From Microbacterium sp. LWO13-1.2 (lineage in GTDB: Bacteria > Actinomycetota > Actinomycetes > Actinomycetales > Microbacteriaceae): a DNA stretch of 64,000 nt. Made by a program: the position numbers and the translations under genes. How positions within the stretch are numbered: position 1 is the stretch's first letter; each line of letters starts with the position of its first letter. Below the pieces are notes generated by a model. It was not told the origin of the DNA, searched no databases, and saw nothing but the letters and a program-made list of their open reading frames with translations. The stretch is taken from positions 1,426,001 to 1,490,000 of the forward strand of contig NZ_CP151634.1 in assembly GCF_038397725.1 (NCBI RefSeq). Direction: 5' to 3'. Shown here one piece after another: positions 44,226 through 54,217 of the stretch.

Positions 44226-45172
44226 CACAGCTGCTCCTTCCGGCGGCGCGAGACCACGGCCTGCGCGACGCCGACGATGACGATGAGGGCGAAGAAGACG
44301 TACGAGATCGCGGCCGAGTAGCCGAATCGGTAGCTGGTGAAACCGGCTTCGTAGATGTACTGGACGATCGAACGGGTGGTGTCGCTCGCGACGCCGCCGA
44401 GCATCTGGTACGCCTGGTCGAACAGCTTCAGCGAGGCGAGGATCTGCAGGAGCAGGATGAGTACGGTGGCCGGACCGAGCTGCGGCAGCGTGATCGACCA
44501 GAACTGACGCCAGGTGCTCGCGCCGTCCAGCGACGCCGCCTCGTACTGCTGCGGCGGGATGTTCTGCATCGCGGCGAGATAGAGCAGGAAGTTGAATCCG
44601 ACCGTCCACCAGACCGTGGCGATCACGATCGACATCATGTTGGTCTCGGGGTTCTGCAGCCATGCGAGCGGCTCGAGTCCGAAGGCCTCGAGGACGTTGT
44701 TCGCCGCGCCGATCTGAGGGTTGAAGATCCACACCCAGATCTGCGAGATGACGGTGGAGGCGAGCAGATACGGCATGAAGAACGACAGTCGCCACAGCCA
44801 CTGCCCGGGAAGCCCCCGGTCGACGAGCGCGGCCATCAGCAGGGCGATCGCCACCAGCGGGACCGTGGAGAGCAGGGTGAACCACACCGTGTTCCCCATC
44901 GACCGCCACATCACGGGGTCCGTCAGCGCCTCGGCATAGTTCGCGAAGCCCACGAGCGATCCGCCGGCACCGGTGAGGGACTGGTCGGTGAAGCTGAGGT
45001 AGATCCCGTGCACGATCGGCCAGATGAGGAACAGGACGAACGCGACGACGAACGGCGCGAGGAACGCCCAGCTGACCAGCTGCTCGCGGCGCCCGGTGCC
45101 CGCGCGACGCGGACGGAGATCGGATGCTCCGCCGGTGACGATCGCGCGTGTGGAGGTGGCGGTGTTCGTCAT
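44225..45172 (-). CDS. sugar ABC transporter permease, MalF type
   Basis: Permease of 315 aa with six helices after a hydrophilic N-terminus. The EAA loop reads EAASLDGASTWRQ. The ATG at 45172 overlaps the binding-protein stop as ATGA; the open frame continues upstream inside that gene without coding. It is the second gene of the importer operon. Confidence 0.93.
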   Translation of the reverse strand: MTNTATSTRAIVTGGASDLRPRRAGTGRREQLVSWAFLAPFVVAFVLFLIWPIVHGIYLSFTDQSLTGAGGSLVGFANYAEALTDPVMWRSMGNTVWFTLLSTVPLVAIALLMAALVDRGLPGQWLWRLSFFMPYLLASTVISQIWVWIFNPQIGAANNVLEAFGLEPLAWLQNPETNMMSIVIATVWWTVGFNFLLYLAAMQNIPPQQYEAASLDGASTWRQFWSITLPQLGPATVLILLLQILASLKLFDQAYQMLGGVASDTTRSIVQYIYEAGFTSYRFGYSAAISYVFFALIVIVGVAQAVVSRRRKEQL

Positions 45173-46515
45173 GGCTTCCACGTCCCCTCGGGGTCTGCCG
45201 GGTTGGGTTGCGCGAGCAGGGTGTTGACGCGGGCTTCGAAGCGGTCGATCGCGGCTGCCGGGTCGTCGCCGGAGAGCAGCACTCCTTGCACGGCGGCGCC
45301 GAATTCGCCCTGGAAGCTCGATCCCGACCCGGTGAACCAGGCCGTCGGGTCGTAGACGACGTGCTCGGCGGCTTCGGCGTAGTGCGCCTGCGGGAGGAGG
45401 TCGTCGTATTTCGGCGACTGCGTGACCGGCAGGAACGCGGGAACGTGCCCGGCCTCCGCCCAGCCGAACGAGCCCTTCAGCATGTCGGCGACGAATCGGT
45501 ACGTGAGATCCCGCTTCGCCGGGTCCGGGTTGGTCTGATTCGGCAGGACGAAGGAGTGCGAGTCGGCGTACACGGCCGGAGTGCCGTACAGCGTGGGGAT
45601 GACGGTGGCATCGAAGGGCAGCTTCGCGTTCTGCATGGTGCGCAGCTCCCAGACGCCGGTGAAGAGCATCCCGCTCTTGCCGGTCGCGAACTCCGCCACT
45701 GCGCTGCCGTAGTCGTTCTGCGCCGCGGCGATCTCGCCGTCGAGCAGGGTCTGCATGAATTCGAGCGATTCGATCGCGGCATCCTTGTCGATGATGGCCT
45801 TGCCGCCGATCGGGAGCTCCATCGCCAGCCCGTGCTGCGCATACAGGCAGTAGAACAGGCGCCACATCTGGGCGCCGTCGCCCAGGTATCCGTAGGAGAG
45901 CGCGTGGCCTTCCGCCGTGCCGCTGACCGTTCGGAGCTGGTCGACGAACTCTTCCGGAGAAGACGTCTTCTTCAGTGCGCCGTCGGTGTCGAGAACGCCG
46001 GCCGCATCACAGATATCGGTGTTGAACATCATCACGAACGGGTGGGCATCGAGGGCGATGCTGTACATGTTCTCGCCGACGAAGCCCTTCTCCCAGATCG
46101 GATCCGGGAATTTCGAGCCGTCGATGCCGAGCTCGGCGAGGCGGTCCAGGTCCCACGGGTCGAGCAGGCCGCCGGGTGCCCAGCCGACGGTGCGGGTGGC
46201 ATGCATGACGGCGACATCGGGAGCACGGCCACCGGCGCCGGCCATCGCGAGCTTCGTGTAGTACGGGGTGCCCCAGGCGAGCACGGTCGGACGGATGCGG
46301 AACGCATCCTGCGCGTCGTTCGCCTGTTGCAGAAGCGTCGACATCGTGACGCCGTCACCGCCGGAGAGCAGGTGCCAGAACTGCAGGGTCTGGGGGCCGG
46401 AGCCCAGGGTGGCGCCGGGGGCGCACCCGGCGAGGAGGGCGGTGCCGGCTGTCAGCCCGGCGACGCTCAGGAACTGTCGTCTGGATAGGCCTGCGGGTTC
46501 TATCGGGGGCGTCAT
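45169..46515 (-). CDS. sugar ABC transporter substrate-binding lipoprotein with Tat-type signal
   Basis: Family 1 solute-binding protein of 448 aa. The N-terminus has a twin-arginine motif SRRQFLS followed by a hydrophobic stretch and the lipobox LAGC at about residue 31, so export by Tat as a lipoprotein is predicted, unlike the other binding proteins in the window. It leads the operon with two permeases and GH51, so an arabino-oligosaccharide ligand is likely. GAAGGAG precedes the ATG. A LacI-type operator lies upstream. Confidence 0.92.
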   Translation of the reverse strand: MTPPIEPAGLSRRQFLSVAGLTAGTALLAGCAPGATLGSGPQTLQFWHLLSGGDGVTMSTLLQQANDAQDAFRIRPTVLAWGTPYYTKLAMAGAGGRAPDVAVMHATRTVGWAPGGLLDPWDLDRLAELGIDGSKFPDPIWEKGFVGENMYSIALDAHPFVMMFNTDICDAAGVLDTDGALKKTSSPEEFVDQLRTVSGTAEGHALSYGYLGDGAQMWRLFYCLYAQHGLAMELPIGGKAIIDKDAAIESLEFMQTLLDGEIAAAQNDYGSAVAEFATGKSGMLFTGVWELRTMQNAKLPFDATVIPTLYGTPAVYADSHSFVLPNQTNPDPAKRDLTYRFVADMLKGSFGWAEAGHVPAFLPVTQSPKYDDLLPQAHYAEAAEHVVYDPTAWFTGSGSSFQGEFGAAVQGVLLSGDDPAAAIDRFEARVNTLLAQPNPADPEGTWKP

Positions 46516-46556
46516 TCGTCACTCCTTCGTGACTGCGGGCTGGGGGCGCACCCATC

Positions 46557-46572
46557 ATTACATCGTGGTAAT
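46557..46572. promoter_or_regulatory. LacI-type operator of the second arabinan importer operon
   Basis: ATTACATCGTGGTAAT, core TACATCGTGGTA, lies 42 bp before the binding-protein start. It matches TACATCGTTGTA beside the LacI start (47762-47751, minus-strand reading). Confidence 0.6.
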
Positions 46573-46587
46573 CCGAGCGCAAGAGCG

Positions 46588-46659
46588 CCCCGCTTTCAAA
46601 GAGCGCAAACGGCTGCATCCACGGTCCGAATGCAGCCGTTTGCGCTCTTTGAAGCGGGG
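46588..46659. repeat. 30-bp inverted repeat with 11-nt loop
   Basis: The arms 46588-46618 and 46630-46659 pair over 30 bp with a single-base bulge. It follows the LacI stop by 8 bp on the minus strand and precedes the importer promoter, so it may terminate LacI transcription. It is longer than needed for that, and its sequence is less GC-rich than its surroundings. Confidence 0.7.
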
Positions 46660-46666
46660 TGCGGGT

Positions 46667-47713
46667 TCAGGGATGGTGGCCGGCAGGGGGCCCGGCGGTG
46701 CTGGCGCGCTCGATGAGCCGGTGAGAGAGGGTCAGGCCTCGCGGCGCGGCGCTGCGGTCATCCATCCGCGATTCGAGGAGGCCCAGCGCGGCCTCGGCGA
46801 GCTCGCGGCGGTCGAACGCGATCGTGGTGAGCGATGGCGAGGTGAACTCCGAGAACTCCACATCGTCGAACCCGGTCACGATCACATCTTCGGGAACGCG
46901 GATGCCGTGCTCATGCAGGGCATGCAGCACGCCGAGTGCGAGAGAGTCGGTGAGCGCGATGATCGCATCGAAATCGACGCCGCGCGAGAGCAGGATCCGC
47001 GCTGCTTCGGCGCCACTGGACATCGACCACGGCAGGAGATTGACCTCCAGAGCGGGATCGGCCGCGAGGCCGGCGGTGCGCAGCGCATCGTGGACGCCTT
47101 CGAGTCTCAGTCGGCTCGTCGCGGTCGCGACCGATCGGTCTTCATCGGCGCCGATCACGGCGATGCGGCGGGCGCCACGCGACAGCACGTGGCGCGTCGC
47201 GTCGGCGGCCGCGAGGCGGCTGTCGATGCGCACATGATCGGCCCTGTTCTGCTCGACCTCGCCGATCACCACGAGCGGCGGCAGTCGGTCGGCGTACTTG
47301 ACGACGCTGTCCTCGAGGCGGACCGGATTCAGGATCATGCCGTCGATGAGCTGGGCGCGGGCGCGGGACAGCAGCTCCTTCTCGCGCTCCGGCTCCGACG
47401 CCGTCTCCTCGATCAGCACCGCCAGCCCGCGTTCATGGGCGGCTTCGACGATGCGGTGCACGAGCTCCGCCGAATACGCGGTGGCAAGGTCAGGGAGCGC
47501 GAGGGCGATGATCCCTGATCGCCCCTTGCGCAGTCCTCGGGCGCTCAGATTCGGGACGAAGTCGAGCTCCGCCATTGCCGCCTCGACGCGGGCCTTGGTC
47601 TCGTCGCGGACGGCCACAGTGCCGGTGACGACATTGGAGACGGTCTTCGGCGAGACGCCGGCGAGGGCAGCGACGTCCTTCATCGTGGCCCGCGGCGGCG
47701 GCATCGCTGTCAT
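46667..47713 (-). CDS. LacI family repressor of the second arabinan importer operon
   Basis: Repressor of 348 aa with helix-turn-helix TMKDVAALAGVSPKTVSNVVT and effector domain ending near LIERAS. It resembles the LacI at 32619-33629 along its length and shares its recognition helix. It is flanked by two TACATCGTKGTA palindromes, one before the importer operon and one between itself and the alditol oxidase gene. The ATG at 47713 has no Shine-Dalgarno, but TAGGCT ends 6 nt before it, suggesting a leaderless mRNA; an ATG at 47704 is possible. Confidence 0.9.
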   Translation of the reverse strand: MTAMPPPRATMKDVAALAGVSPKTVSNVVTGTVAVRDETKARVEAAMAELDFVPNLSARGLRKGRSGIIALALPDLATAYSAELVHRIVEAAHERGLAVLIEETASEPEREKELLSRARAQLIDGMILNPVRLEDSVVKYADRLPPLVVIGEVEQNRADHVRIDSRLAAADATRHVLSRGARRIAVIGADEDRSVATATSRLRLEGVHDALRTAGLAADPALEVNLLPWSMSSGAEAARILLSRGVDFDAIIALTDSLALGVLHALHEHGIRVPEDVIVTGFDDVEFSEFTSPSLTTIAFDRRELAEAALGLLESRMDDRSAAPRGLTLSHRLIERASTAGPPAGHHP

Positions 47714-47719
47714 CCGGTC

Positions 47720-47778
47720 AGCCTAACGGGGAGCCTGGGCGATCGCGGAGTACAACGATGTAGTTCGATCGCTATCCT
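47720..47778. promoter_or_regulatory. divergent leaderless promoters of LacI and alditol oxidase with shared operator
   Basis: TACAACGATGTA (47751-47762) is the operator. On the + strand TATCCT (47773-47778) ends 6 nt before the oxidase ATG at 47785. On the - strand TAGGCT (47725-47720) ends 6 nt before the LacI ATG. Neither gene has a Shine-Dalgarno. The -35 regions are not clear. Confidence 0.55.
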
Positions 47779-47784
47779 GACACG

Positions 47785-49062
47785 ATGAGCATTGAGCGCA
47801 ACTGGGCGGGCAACCTCGAGTATCGAGCCGCTGGAGTGTCACACCCGGAGTCGGTCGATGAGCTGCGCGCGCTGATCGCGACCGGTGGCCAGACCCGGAT
47901 TCTCGGCACGCGTCACTGCTTCAACGACATCGCTGACACGGCGGGCGCGCTGATCGCGCTGGATCGGATGCCGGCGACGTACGAGGTCGGCGCAGCACGG
48001 GACTCGGTCCGGGTCGCGGGTGCGCTCCGTTACGGCGACATCGCATCACGACTCGAAGACGAGGGGCTCGCGCTGGCGAACCTCGCCTCGTTGCCGCACA
48101 TCTCGGTCGCCGGTGCGGTCGCCACCGGTACCCACGGATCCGGTGACGGGATCGGCGCGCTGTCCACTGCCGTGCGCGGCCTCAGCATCATGACCGCATC
48201 CGGCGATATCCGCACGCTCGCGCGCGGCGATGAGGGTTTCGACGGGGCGGTCGTGAGCCTCGGCGCTCTCGGCGCGGTGCTCGAGGTCACGCTCGACGTC
48301 GAGCCGACCTACCAGATCGCTCAGCACGTCTTCGAGCATCCCTCATGGGACGCGATCCTCGCCGACCTGGGCGCGGTCACCGGCGCCGGAACCAGCGTCA
48401 GCATCTTCTCGACGTGGCAGCAGACGGACGTCGCCGACCAGATCTGGATCAAGCAGCGGGTCGCGGCCACCCGGGCGGATGCTCGAGCCGGGCAGTCGCA
48501 GCGCGACGACCTCGCCGCTCGTCTCGGCGCGGCGGCCGCCGAGGGCAAGCGGCACCCGATCCTCGGCGTCGATCCGGAGGCGTGCACCGAGCAGGGCGGC
48601 GTCGCCGGTGCCTGGTTCCAGCGGCTGCCGCACTTCAAGCTCGAGTTCACGCCCTCCGCCGGAGCAGAGATTCAGAGCGAGTACCTGGTGCCGCGGACCG
48701 ACGCCGTCGCGGCGATCGAGGCGGTCCGCTCGCTCGCCGACCGGATCGCGCCGCTGCTGCTGGTGAACGAGATCCGCACGGTCAAGGCGGACGAACTCTG
48801 GCTGAGCTCCTCCTCCGGAACGGATGCCGTGGGCCTGCACTTCACGTGGAAGCCCGATGAGGCCGCCGTCCGGGAGTTCCTCCCGACCCTCGAGGCGGCG
48901 CTGCCGGCATCCGCTCGCCCGCACTGGGGAAAGGTGTTCACCCTCGACGGCGCCGCGGTGCGTGCCCGCTACCCGCGCTGGGACGACTTCGCCGCGCTCG
49001 CCGCGTCGTGCGACCCCGAGCGTCGGTTCGTGAACGAGTACCTGGAGCGCCTCGGTCTCTGA
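47785..49062 (+). CDS. FAD-dependent alditol (xylitol) oxidase family protein
   Basis: Flavoprotein of 425 aa, close to the length of Streptomyces alditol oxidase. The N-terminal FAD-binding domain has LGTRHCFN (the usual flavin-linked His) and VATGTHGSG. The substrate domain ends with the HWGK motif of the aldonolactone/alditol oxidase group. It oxidises the terminal carbon of sugar alcohols with oxygen, yielding hydrogen peroxide. Arabitol or xylitol would fit an arabinan locus. It is divergent from LacI with a shared operator, and the mRNA is probably leaderless. Confidence 0.88.
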   Translation: MSIERNWAGNLEYRAAGVSHPESVDELRALIATGGQTRILGTRHCFNDIADTAGALIALDRMPATYEVGAARDSVRVAGALRYGDIASRLEDEGLALANLASLPHISVAGAVATGTHGSGDGIGALSTAVRGLSIMTASGDIRTLARGDEGFDGAVVSLGALGAVLEVTLDVEPTYQIAQHVFEHPSWDAILADLGAVTGAGTSVSIFSTWQQTDVADQIWIKQRVAATRADARAGQSQRDDLAARLGAAAAEGKRHPILGVDPEACTEQGGVAGAWFQRLPHFKLEFTPSAGAEIQSEYLVPRTDAVAAIEAVRSLADRIAPLLLVNEIRTVKADELWLSSSSGTDAVGLHFTWKPDEAAVREFLPTLEAALPASARPHWGKVFTLDGAAVRARYPRWDDFAALAASCDPERRFVNEYLERLGL

Positions 49063-49100
49063 GTCCGGGGCCCCGGACGGACGACGACCCGCCTCGGGTC
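49063..49100. terminator. convergent terminator region
   Basis: A 16-bp perfect palindrome GTCCGGGGCCCCGGAC (49063-49078) directly follows the oxidase stop. A second hairpin, GACCCG (49086-49091) with CGGGTC (49095-49100), ends at the stop of the convergent oxidoreductase gene. Confidence 0.6.
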
Positions 49101-50259
49101 AGGTGAGCCCGTCCGCAGCAGCGCCCCAGGCGACCAGGGCCTGGCGGACATCGTCGCGCGGCTCGTCGGAGACCGCCTGCGCATACGCCTGCTCCAGAAC
49201 CTCGGCGATCGCGACGCGCGTCCCCGACTCGGCGGAGCGGACGGCGGCCTCCACCATCGCGAGGCTCAGAACGTTCGCGTGCACCTCTCCCGACGGTACG
49301 CGGCCGTCGCGTAGGGCGCCGACGAACTCCACGAGGGACCCGGCGATCTCCGCGGGCACGGTGGCCATCGCCGTCGGCGTCTCGATCGCCGCTGGCACGC
49401 CGTTCTGCGGGGCGAGCTGGCGCTGCGGCGCCGTATCGCCGTCCCAGGCGGCCGAACCGTGCTCACCGTTGACCCGCCACATGCCGTTCCACGACGTCTC
49501 CAGTCCGTCGGCGCACCAGCTGCCGGTGTACGTGTAGCGCACGCCTCCCTCGAACTCGAAGACCGCGGTGGCCGCGGCGTCGGCCGCGTACCAGCTCCAC
49601 GGCGGGTTGAACTCCTCGCAGTAGACCGAGACCGGGTCGCTGCCGAGGAGGAAGCGCGCGGCGTCGAAGGCGTGGATGGCCATGTCGACGAGCAGCACGT
49701 GCGGCATCTCGTCGCGGAAACCACCGAAATGCGGCGCCTTGAAGAACTCGGTCGTCGCGGATCCGAGCCTTCCCAGGGACGCGATCTGCTCACGGAACGC
49801 GGCGATCGAGGCGTAGTACCGCCGTGACTGGCTGGTCATGAGCAGTTGTCCACTGGCCTCGGCCGTCGCCGCGAGCGAGAGCGCCTGCGCGACCGTCGGC
49901 GCGATCGGCTTCTCGCAGAGCACCGGCAGTCCGGCGAACAGCGCCTCCGTGTTCACCGGGTGGTGGGCCACGGGAACGGTCACGTTCACGACGGCGTCGG
50001 CACCGGTCGCCCTGGCGACCTCCGAGACGCTGGTCCCGACGAGCACGCCGCCCTCGCCCGGCTGCAGCCCGGCGTCAGAGACGGCTGTTTCGGCGAGCGC
50101 GGTATCGAGGTCGACGACGCCGACGAGCTCGGTGGCCGGATTCGCGAGGATGGTCCCCAACCACGCGCGGCCCATTCCTCCGGCCCCGACGAGCACGATT
50201 CGGACGGGAGCTGCCGAGTCCGCGAGCGTGGCGAAGTCTCCGTTCAGCGGTGCACTCAT
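49099..50259 (-). CDS. Gfo/Idh/MocA family oxidoreductase
   Basis: NAD(P)-dependent sugar oxidoreductase of 386 aa. The Rossmann motif is [10 protein letters not shown], and the catalytic lysine region reads CEKPIAPT. The C-terminal beta-sheet domain is of normal size. It overlaps the ThuA gene as ATGA. In Sinorhizobium, ThuB (same family) and ThuA convert disaccharides through 3-keto derivatives, so this gene may be the ThuB counterpart. That assignment is inference; family membership is clear. Confidence 0.9.
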   Translation of the reverse strand: MSAPLNGDFATLADSAAPVRIVLVGAGGMGRAWLGTILANPATELVGVVDLDTALAETAVSDAGLQPGEGGVLVGTSVSEVARATGADAVVNVTVPVAHHPVNTEALFAGLPVLCEKPIAPTVAQALSLAATAEASGQLLMTSQSRRYYASIAAFREQIASLGRLGSATTEFFKAPHFGGFRDEMPHVLLVDMAIHAFDAARFLLGSDPVSVYCEEFNPPWSWYAADAAATAVFEFEGGVRYTYTGSWCADGLETSWNGMWRVNGEHGSAAWDGDTAPQRQLAPQNGVPAAIETPTAMATVPAEIAGSLVEFVGALRDGRVPSGEVHANVLSLAMVEAAVRSAESGTRVAIAEVLEQAYAQAVSDEPRDDVRQALVAWGAAADGLT

Positions 50260-51038
50260 CGGACGAGGGCTCCCTGGTAACCGCGGCCGTTGTAGAAGTC
50301 TTCGGTCTCATAGCGCAGCAACACGGGCACGGCCCGCTCCGGGCGCAGGGTCACGGCCCAGCGGACGCCGTTCGCGAGCACGCGGCGCACGTGCTCGTGG
50401 TGGTAGACGGGGTAGTCCTGATCGCCGGGCGAGAAGAAGAAGATCTTCCCGAAGCCGCGCTTGTAGGTCATGCCGGAGCGGAAGACCTCACCGCCGGTGA
50501 AGGTCGAGAGGAAGATCAGTTCGTCCGGCGCCGGGACGTCGAAGAACTCGCCGTACATCTCCTGCGCGGGGATGATGAACGGGTGCGGGATGCCCTGTGC
50601 GATCGGGTGGGTGGGATCGACCGTCCAGACGATCTCACGGTCTTCTTCGGAACGCCACCGCAGCGTGCAGCTGGTGCCCATGAGCGTGCCGAAGATCTTC
50701 GACCAGTGGCCCGAGTGCAGGACGAGCAGGCCCATGCCGGCGAGCACATGCTGATGCACGCGCTCGACGACCTCGTCGGAGACCTCGTGGTGCGCGGCAT
50801 GCCCCCACCAGACGAGCACGTCGGTCGCGGCGAGGACCTCCTCGGTCAGGCCGTGTTCCGGCTCGTCGAGGGTCGTCGTGGTGACGATCGCCTCGGCGCC
50901 GAGATACTCCTCGATGCCCTCCTTGATCGTGGTGTGCATGCCGTCCGGATAGATCGCACGGACCTTCTCCTCCAGCTGCTCGTGGCGGTTCTCGCCCCAG
51001 ACGAGGACCCGGATGGGGGTGGCTCGGGTGTCGGACAT
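50256..51038 (-). CDS. ThuA domain protein
   Basis: Protein of 260 aa with the class I glutamine amidotransferase-like ThuA fold. Recognisable segments are [22 protein letters not shown] and [10 protein letters not shown], and the C-terminal [15 protein letters not shown] with histidines typical of the family. ThuA proteins act in trehalose or other disaccharide use together with Gfo/Idh/MocA dehydrogenases. AAGGAG precedes the ATG at 51038; the much longer open frame upstream is antisense-like noise within the permease genes. Confidence 0.9.
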   Translation of the reverse strand: MSDTRATPIRVLVWGENRHEQLEEKVRAIYPDGMHTTIKEGIEEYLGAEAIVTTTTLDEPEHGLTEEVLAATDVLVWWGHAAHHEVSDEVVERVHQHVLAGMGLLVLHSGHWSKIFGTLMGTSCTLRWRSEEDREIVWTVDPTHPIAQGIPHPFIIPAQEMYGEFFDVPAPDELIFLSTFTGGEVFRSGMTYKRGFGKIFFFSPGDQDYPVYHHEHVRRVLANGVRWAVTLRPERAVPVLLRYETEDFYNGRGYQGALVR

Positions 51039-51085
51039 GGTCGTGCTCCTTCGGGGATGTGTCGGGTGGTCTGGTGTGTTCGAGG

Positions 51086-51970
51086 TCATTTCACGGCACC
51101 GCCGGTGGCGCCGGCCGCGATGAACCGTTGGGCGATGACGAGCAGCAGGATGGCGGGCAGTGATGACAGCACGGCGGTCGCCATGACGGCGCTCCAGTTC
51201 GAGACCTGCGAGCCGAGGTACTGGTAGATGCCGAGCGTCACCGGTCGCACGTCCTCGGTGGTGGTGAGGGTGAGGGCGAAGAGGAAGTCGCTCCACGAGA
51301 ACAGGAAGGCGAACAGGCCGGCCGTGATCAGCGCGTTGCGGCTCACCGGTACGACGATCGAGACGAACGCGCGGACCAGGCCGGCTCCGTCCACTCGTGC
51401 GGCCTCGACGATGGATGGCGGGATGGTCTGCATCGACGCCCGCAGGATGAGGATCGCGAAGGGGATCGCGTGCGAGGCGTCGGCGAGGATGAGCCCGGGG
51501 ATGGAGTTCAGCATGCCGAGATCGTTGTAGGCCGAGTAGAGGGCGTTCGCGATCACGATGCCAGGGATCATCTGTGCGATCAGGATGACGAGCAGAGCGA
51601 TGCTGATCCACCGGAAGCGGAACTGCGCGAGTGCATAGGCGGCCGGGGCGGCGATCGCGAGGGTCAGCACGACGGTCCCGAGGGAGATCGCGAGGCTCGT
51701 GAGGAGGTGGCCGCCCTGGTCGGCGAACGCCTTCTCGTAGCCGGCGAAGCTGGGGTTGACGGGGAAGAAGTCGCCCGTGAGCGTGTTCCCCGACGGTTGC
51801 AGCGAGGCGTTCACCATCCAGTAGACGGGGAAGAGCATGATCGCGAGGATCACGATGCCGATGAACGTGTAGCCCAGGTGCCGCCGCGGGCCGGGTCGCC
51901 TGCGTGCGCCGGCCGGATCGAACGGCCGACGCCGCTGGGCCCCGCCGGTGACGATGCTGGTCGTGGTCAT
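51086..51970 (-). CDS. carbohydrate ABC transporter permease, MalG type
   Basis: Permease of 294 aa with an arginine-rich N-terminus, six helices and the EAA loop [13 protein letters not shown]. It ends in the typical GGAVK. It follows its MalF-type partner after 9 bp in the operon led by the oxidoreductase at 54218-55438. Confidence 0.93.
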   Translation of the reverse strand: MTTTSIVTGGAQRRRPFDPAGARRRPGPRRHLGYTFIGIVILAIMLFPVYWMVNASLQPSGNTLTGDFFPVNPSFAGYEKAFADQGGHLLTSLAISLGTVVLTLAIAAPAAYALAQFRFRWISIALLVILIAQMIPGIVIANALYSAYNDLGMLNSIPGLILADASHAIPFAILILRASMQTIPPSIVEAARVDGAGLVRAFVSIVVPVSRNALITAGLFAFLFSWSDFLFALTLTTTEDVRPVTLGIYQYLGSQVSNWSAVMATAVLSSLPAILLLVIAQRFIAAGATGGAVK

Positions 51971-51979
51971 GGTCGGTCC

Positions 51980-52900
51980 TTACTCGTCGACGGCGCGGCG
52001 GTTGGCGCGCAGGTACACGATGGCGAAGAGCAGCGAGATGACGATCAGGATGTTGCTGAACGCCGCCCCGACACCGAACTCGAAGTTCACGAACGACTCC
52101 TGGTAGCTCCGGACCGCGAGGGTCTGGGTCGCGTTCGCCGGCCCGCCGTTCGTGAGCCCGAGGATGATGTCGAGCACCTTGATCGTGTACACGACGCCGA
52201 GGACGAGGACCACGCTCACGACGGGCCGGAGGTTCGGCCAGGTGATGTGGCGGAACGCCTTCCAGCCGGTGGCACCGTCGAGTGCGCCCGCCTCGTACAG
52301 TTCGTCGGGGATGTCCTGCAGTCCGCCGTAGAGGATGGTGACGTTGAACGGGATGCCGATCCAGATGTTCACGAGCACCACGGCGAGCAGCGCGACCGAC
52401 GGACTGGTCAGCCACGGGACTCCGGAGAGGCCGATCGACTCCAGTGCGGCATTGAGGACGCCGCTGTCCTGATCGAGGATCGAGCGCCAGGTCGCGCTCG
52501 AGACGATCAACGGCAGCAGCCAGGGGAGCAGCAGCATCGCCCGCAGGAACGAGCTCAGCGGGAAACGCCTCTTGAAGAACACGGCGAGGGCGAGCCCGAT
52601 GAGGAACTGCCCGGCGATCGAACCGATCGTGAACAGTGCCGTGTTCAGCAGGGCCGGCGTGAACAGCTGCGAACCGAACACGGTCGCGTAGTTCGCGAAC
52701 CCGACCCAGGGCGCCTCGCCGGTGAAGAAGGTCTTCGTCGTGTACTCCTGCAGGCTCATCGTGATGTTCTTGACCACGGGGTAGCCGAAGAACAGGACGA
52801 TGTAGAGCGCCGCGGGCAGGACGAAGCCGAGTTTCACGAGCTCCTCGCGCCGGAAGCGGCGGGAGTGCGTCCGGCCGCTTCCGGCGATGCTGCTGCTCAC
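51980..52900 (-). CDS. sugar ABC transporter permease, MalF type
   Basis: Permease of 306 aa. The first helix is in [17 protein letters not shown], and the EAA loop reads [13 protein letters not shown]. The GTG at 52900 is chosen because it lies 5 bp after the binding-protein stop and precedes the first helix by the usual distance. Longer frames overlap the binding-protein gene. No ATPase is encoded in the operon. Confidence 0.9.
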   Translation of the reverse strand: MSSSIAGSGRTHSRRFRREELVKLGFVLPAALYIVLFFGYPVVKNITMSLQEYTTKTFFTGEAPWVGFANYATVFGSQLFTPALLNTALFTIGSIAGQFLIGLALAVFFKRRFPLSSFLRAMLLLPWLLPLIVSSATWRSILDQDSGVLNAALESIGLSGVPWLTSPSVALLAVVLVNIWIGIPFNVTILYGGLQDIPDELYEAGALDGATGWKAFRHITWPNLRPVVSVVLVLGVVYTIKVLDIILGLTNGGPANATQTLAVRSYQESFVNFEFGVGAAFSNILIVISLLFAIVYLRANRRAVDE

Positions 52901-52905
52901 CAGGA

Positions 52906-54159
52906 TCAGCCCGCCGCTGCCTGCTCGAACGCCTCGGAGGGCGTCGCCTGCCCGGTGAGGGCGAGCTGGATGGCGGTGTAGATCTCGGTGGCGGCTTCCG
53001 GCCAGTCCTCGCCGAGCTCGCCGGTGCGTGAACGGGCGTTCGCGACCTGCTCGGTGAAGGCTGCCATCTCCGGCACCTTCGCCACGTACTGCTCCGCCAG
53101 GGCGGTCTTCGTCGGGACGGTGAAGCGGGCCTCGGCGAGTGCGAGCTGGTTCTCGTCGTTCGAGATGCACTCGACGAACTCGGCCGCCTTTGCCTGCTTG
53201 GCGTCATCGCCTGTCACCGGGACGGTCCACACCTCGCCGCCGAGGGGTGCGACCGGTGTCTGGCCGGCCTGGTTGACCGGCACCTGGACGCTGCCGTAGT
53301 TCAGGTCGGCGTCTGCGCTGAGCGCCGGGATCTGCCACGGTCCGTTGATCATCATCGCGGCCTTGCCGGCCATGAACTGGTCGTTGACGTCGGCCTGGGA
53401 CCAGTTGATGACGCTCTTCGAGGCGGAGCCGGACTCGACGAGGTCGACCTGCAACTGGAGGGCCTCGGCGACCGCGGGTGACGTGAGATCCGTCTCATCG
53501 CCGCCGTTGGTCCACATGAACGGAAGGAACTGCCAGCTGCCCTCATAGGTGGCGATCGAGCTGAACGCCAGACCGTACGTGTCGCCCTCGGTGAGCGCGG
53601 CCGCTGCGGTCTTGAGCTCGGCCCAGGTGGTCGGCGGGGTGATGCCCTTGGCGGCGAGAAGATCCTCGTTGTAGAACAGGCCGATGGTGTTCACGGTCGG
53701 GGCGAGTCCGTAGACCTCGCCCTCGTAGCTGGCGGCGTCGAGGATGCCTTGCGCGAACCCCGATGTGTCGACGTCGTAGTCGCTGAGCGGAGACAGGCCG
53801 CCGGTCGCGGCGATCTCCTGGACATCGGGATTGTCGAGCATGAGGACGTCCGGCAGCGTCTTGGACGATGACTGCTGTAGGACCTTCTGGATGAGGTCCT
53901 TGCCGGGGACGGTCTCGCGTTTGATCGTGACGCCGATCTCGTCGGCGCAGCGGTCGAGCGCGTCGCCGACCAGAGTCTTGTCGGGCTCGTTGTTGTAGTA
54001 ATCGAGGATGGTGAGGGTGTCCGGGTCGCCGCCGGATGCCGCGCCGCCGCCGCCACAGGCGGTCAGGGCGAGCGGGGCGATCGCGAGGATCGCGAGCGAA
54101 CCCATGACGCGCGGCCTGCGGAGCGGCCGGCGGGGGTTCGATGTGCTGGTGGATCTCAT
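52906..54159 (-). CDS. sugar ABC transporter substrate-binding lipoprotein
   Basis: Family 1 solute-binding protein of 417 aa. A basic N-terminus and hydrophobic stretch lead to the lipobox LTAC at about residue 35, followed by a glycine-rich linker. It would bind the substrate of the ThuA-type operon, possibly a disaccharide or modified sugar. It lies between the first oxidoreductase gene and the permease genes. Confidence 0.92.
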   Translation of the reverse strand: MRSTSTSNPRRPLRRPRVMGSLAILAIAPLALTACGGGGAASGGDPDTLTILDYYNNEPDKTLVGDALDRCADEIGVTIKRETVPGKDLIQKVLQQSSSKTLPDVLMLDNPDVQEIAATGGLSPLSDYDVDTSGFAQGILDAASYEGEVYGLAPTVNTIGLFYNEDLLAAKGITPPTTWAELKTAAAALTEGDTYGLAFSSIATYEGSWQFLPFMWTNGGDETDLTSPAVAEALQLQVDLVESGSASKSVINWSQADVNDQFMAGKAAMMINGPWQIPALSADADLNYGSVQVPVNQAGQTPVAPLGGEVWTVPVTGDDAKQAKAAEFVECISNDENQLALAEARFTVPTKTALAEQYVAKVPEMAAFTEQVANARSRTGELGEDWPEAATEIYTAIQLALTGQATPSEAFEQAAAG

Positions 54160-54217
54160 ATCGTGGCTCCTTTGCCTGGTGAGGGTGCGTGCGGCGTCGG
54201 TGGTGCGGGTCGTTCTG

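Noticed and set aside
51039..53207. 723-residue extension of the ThuA frame
   Set aside because: It lies within the permease and binding-protein genes in another frame; ThuA has its own AAGGAG and ATG at 51038.
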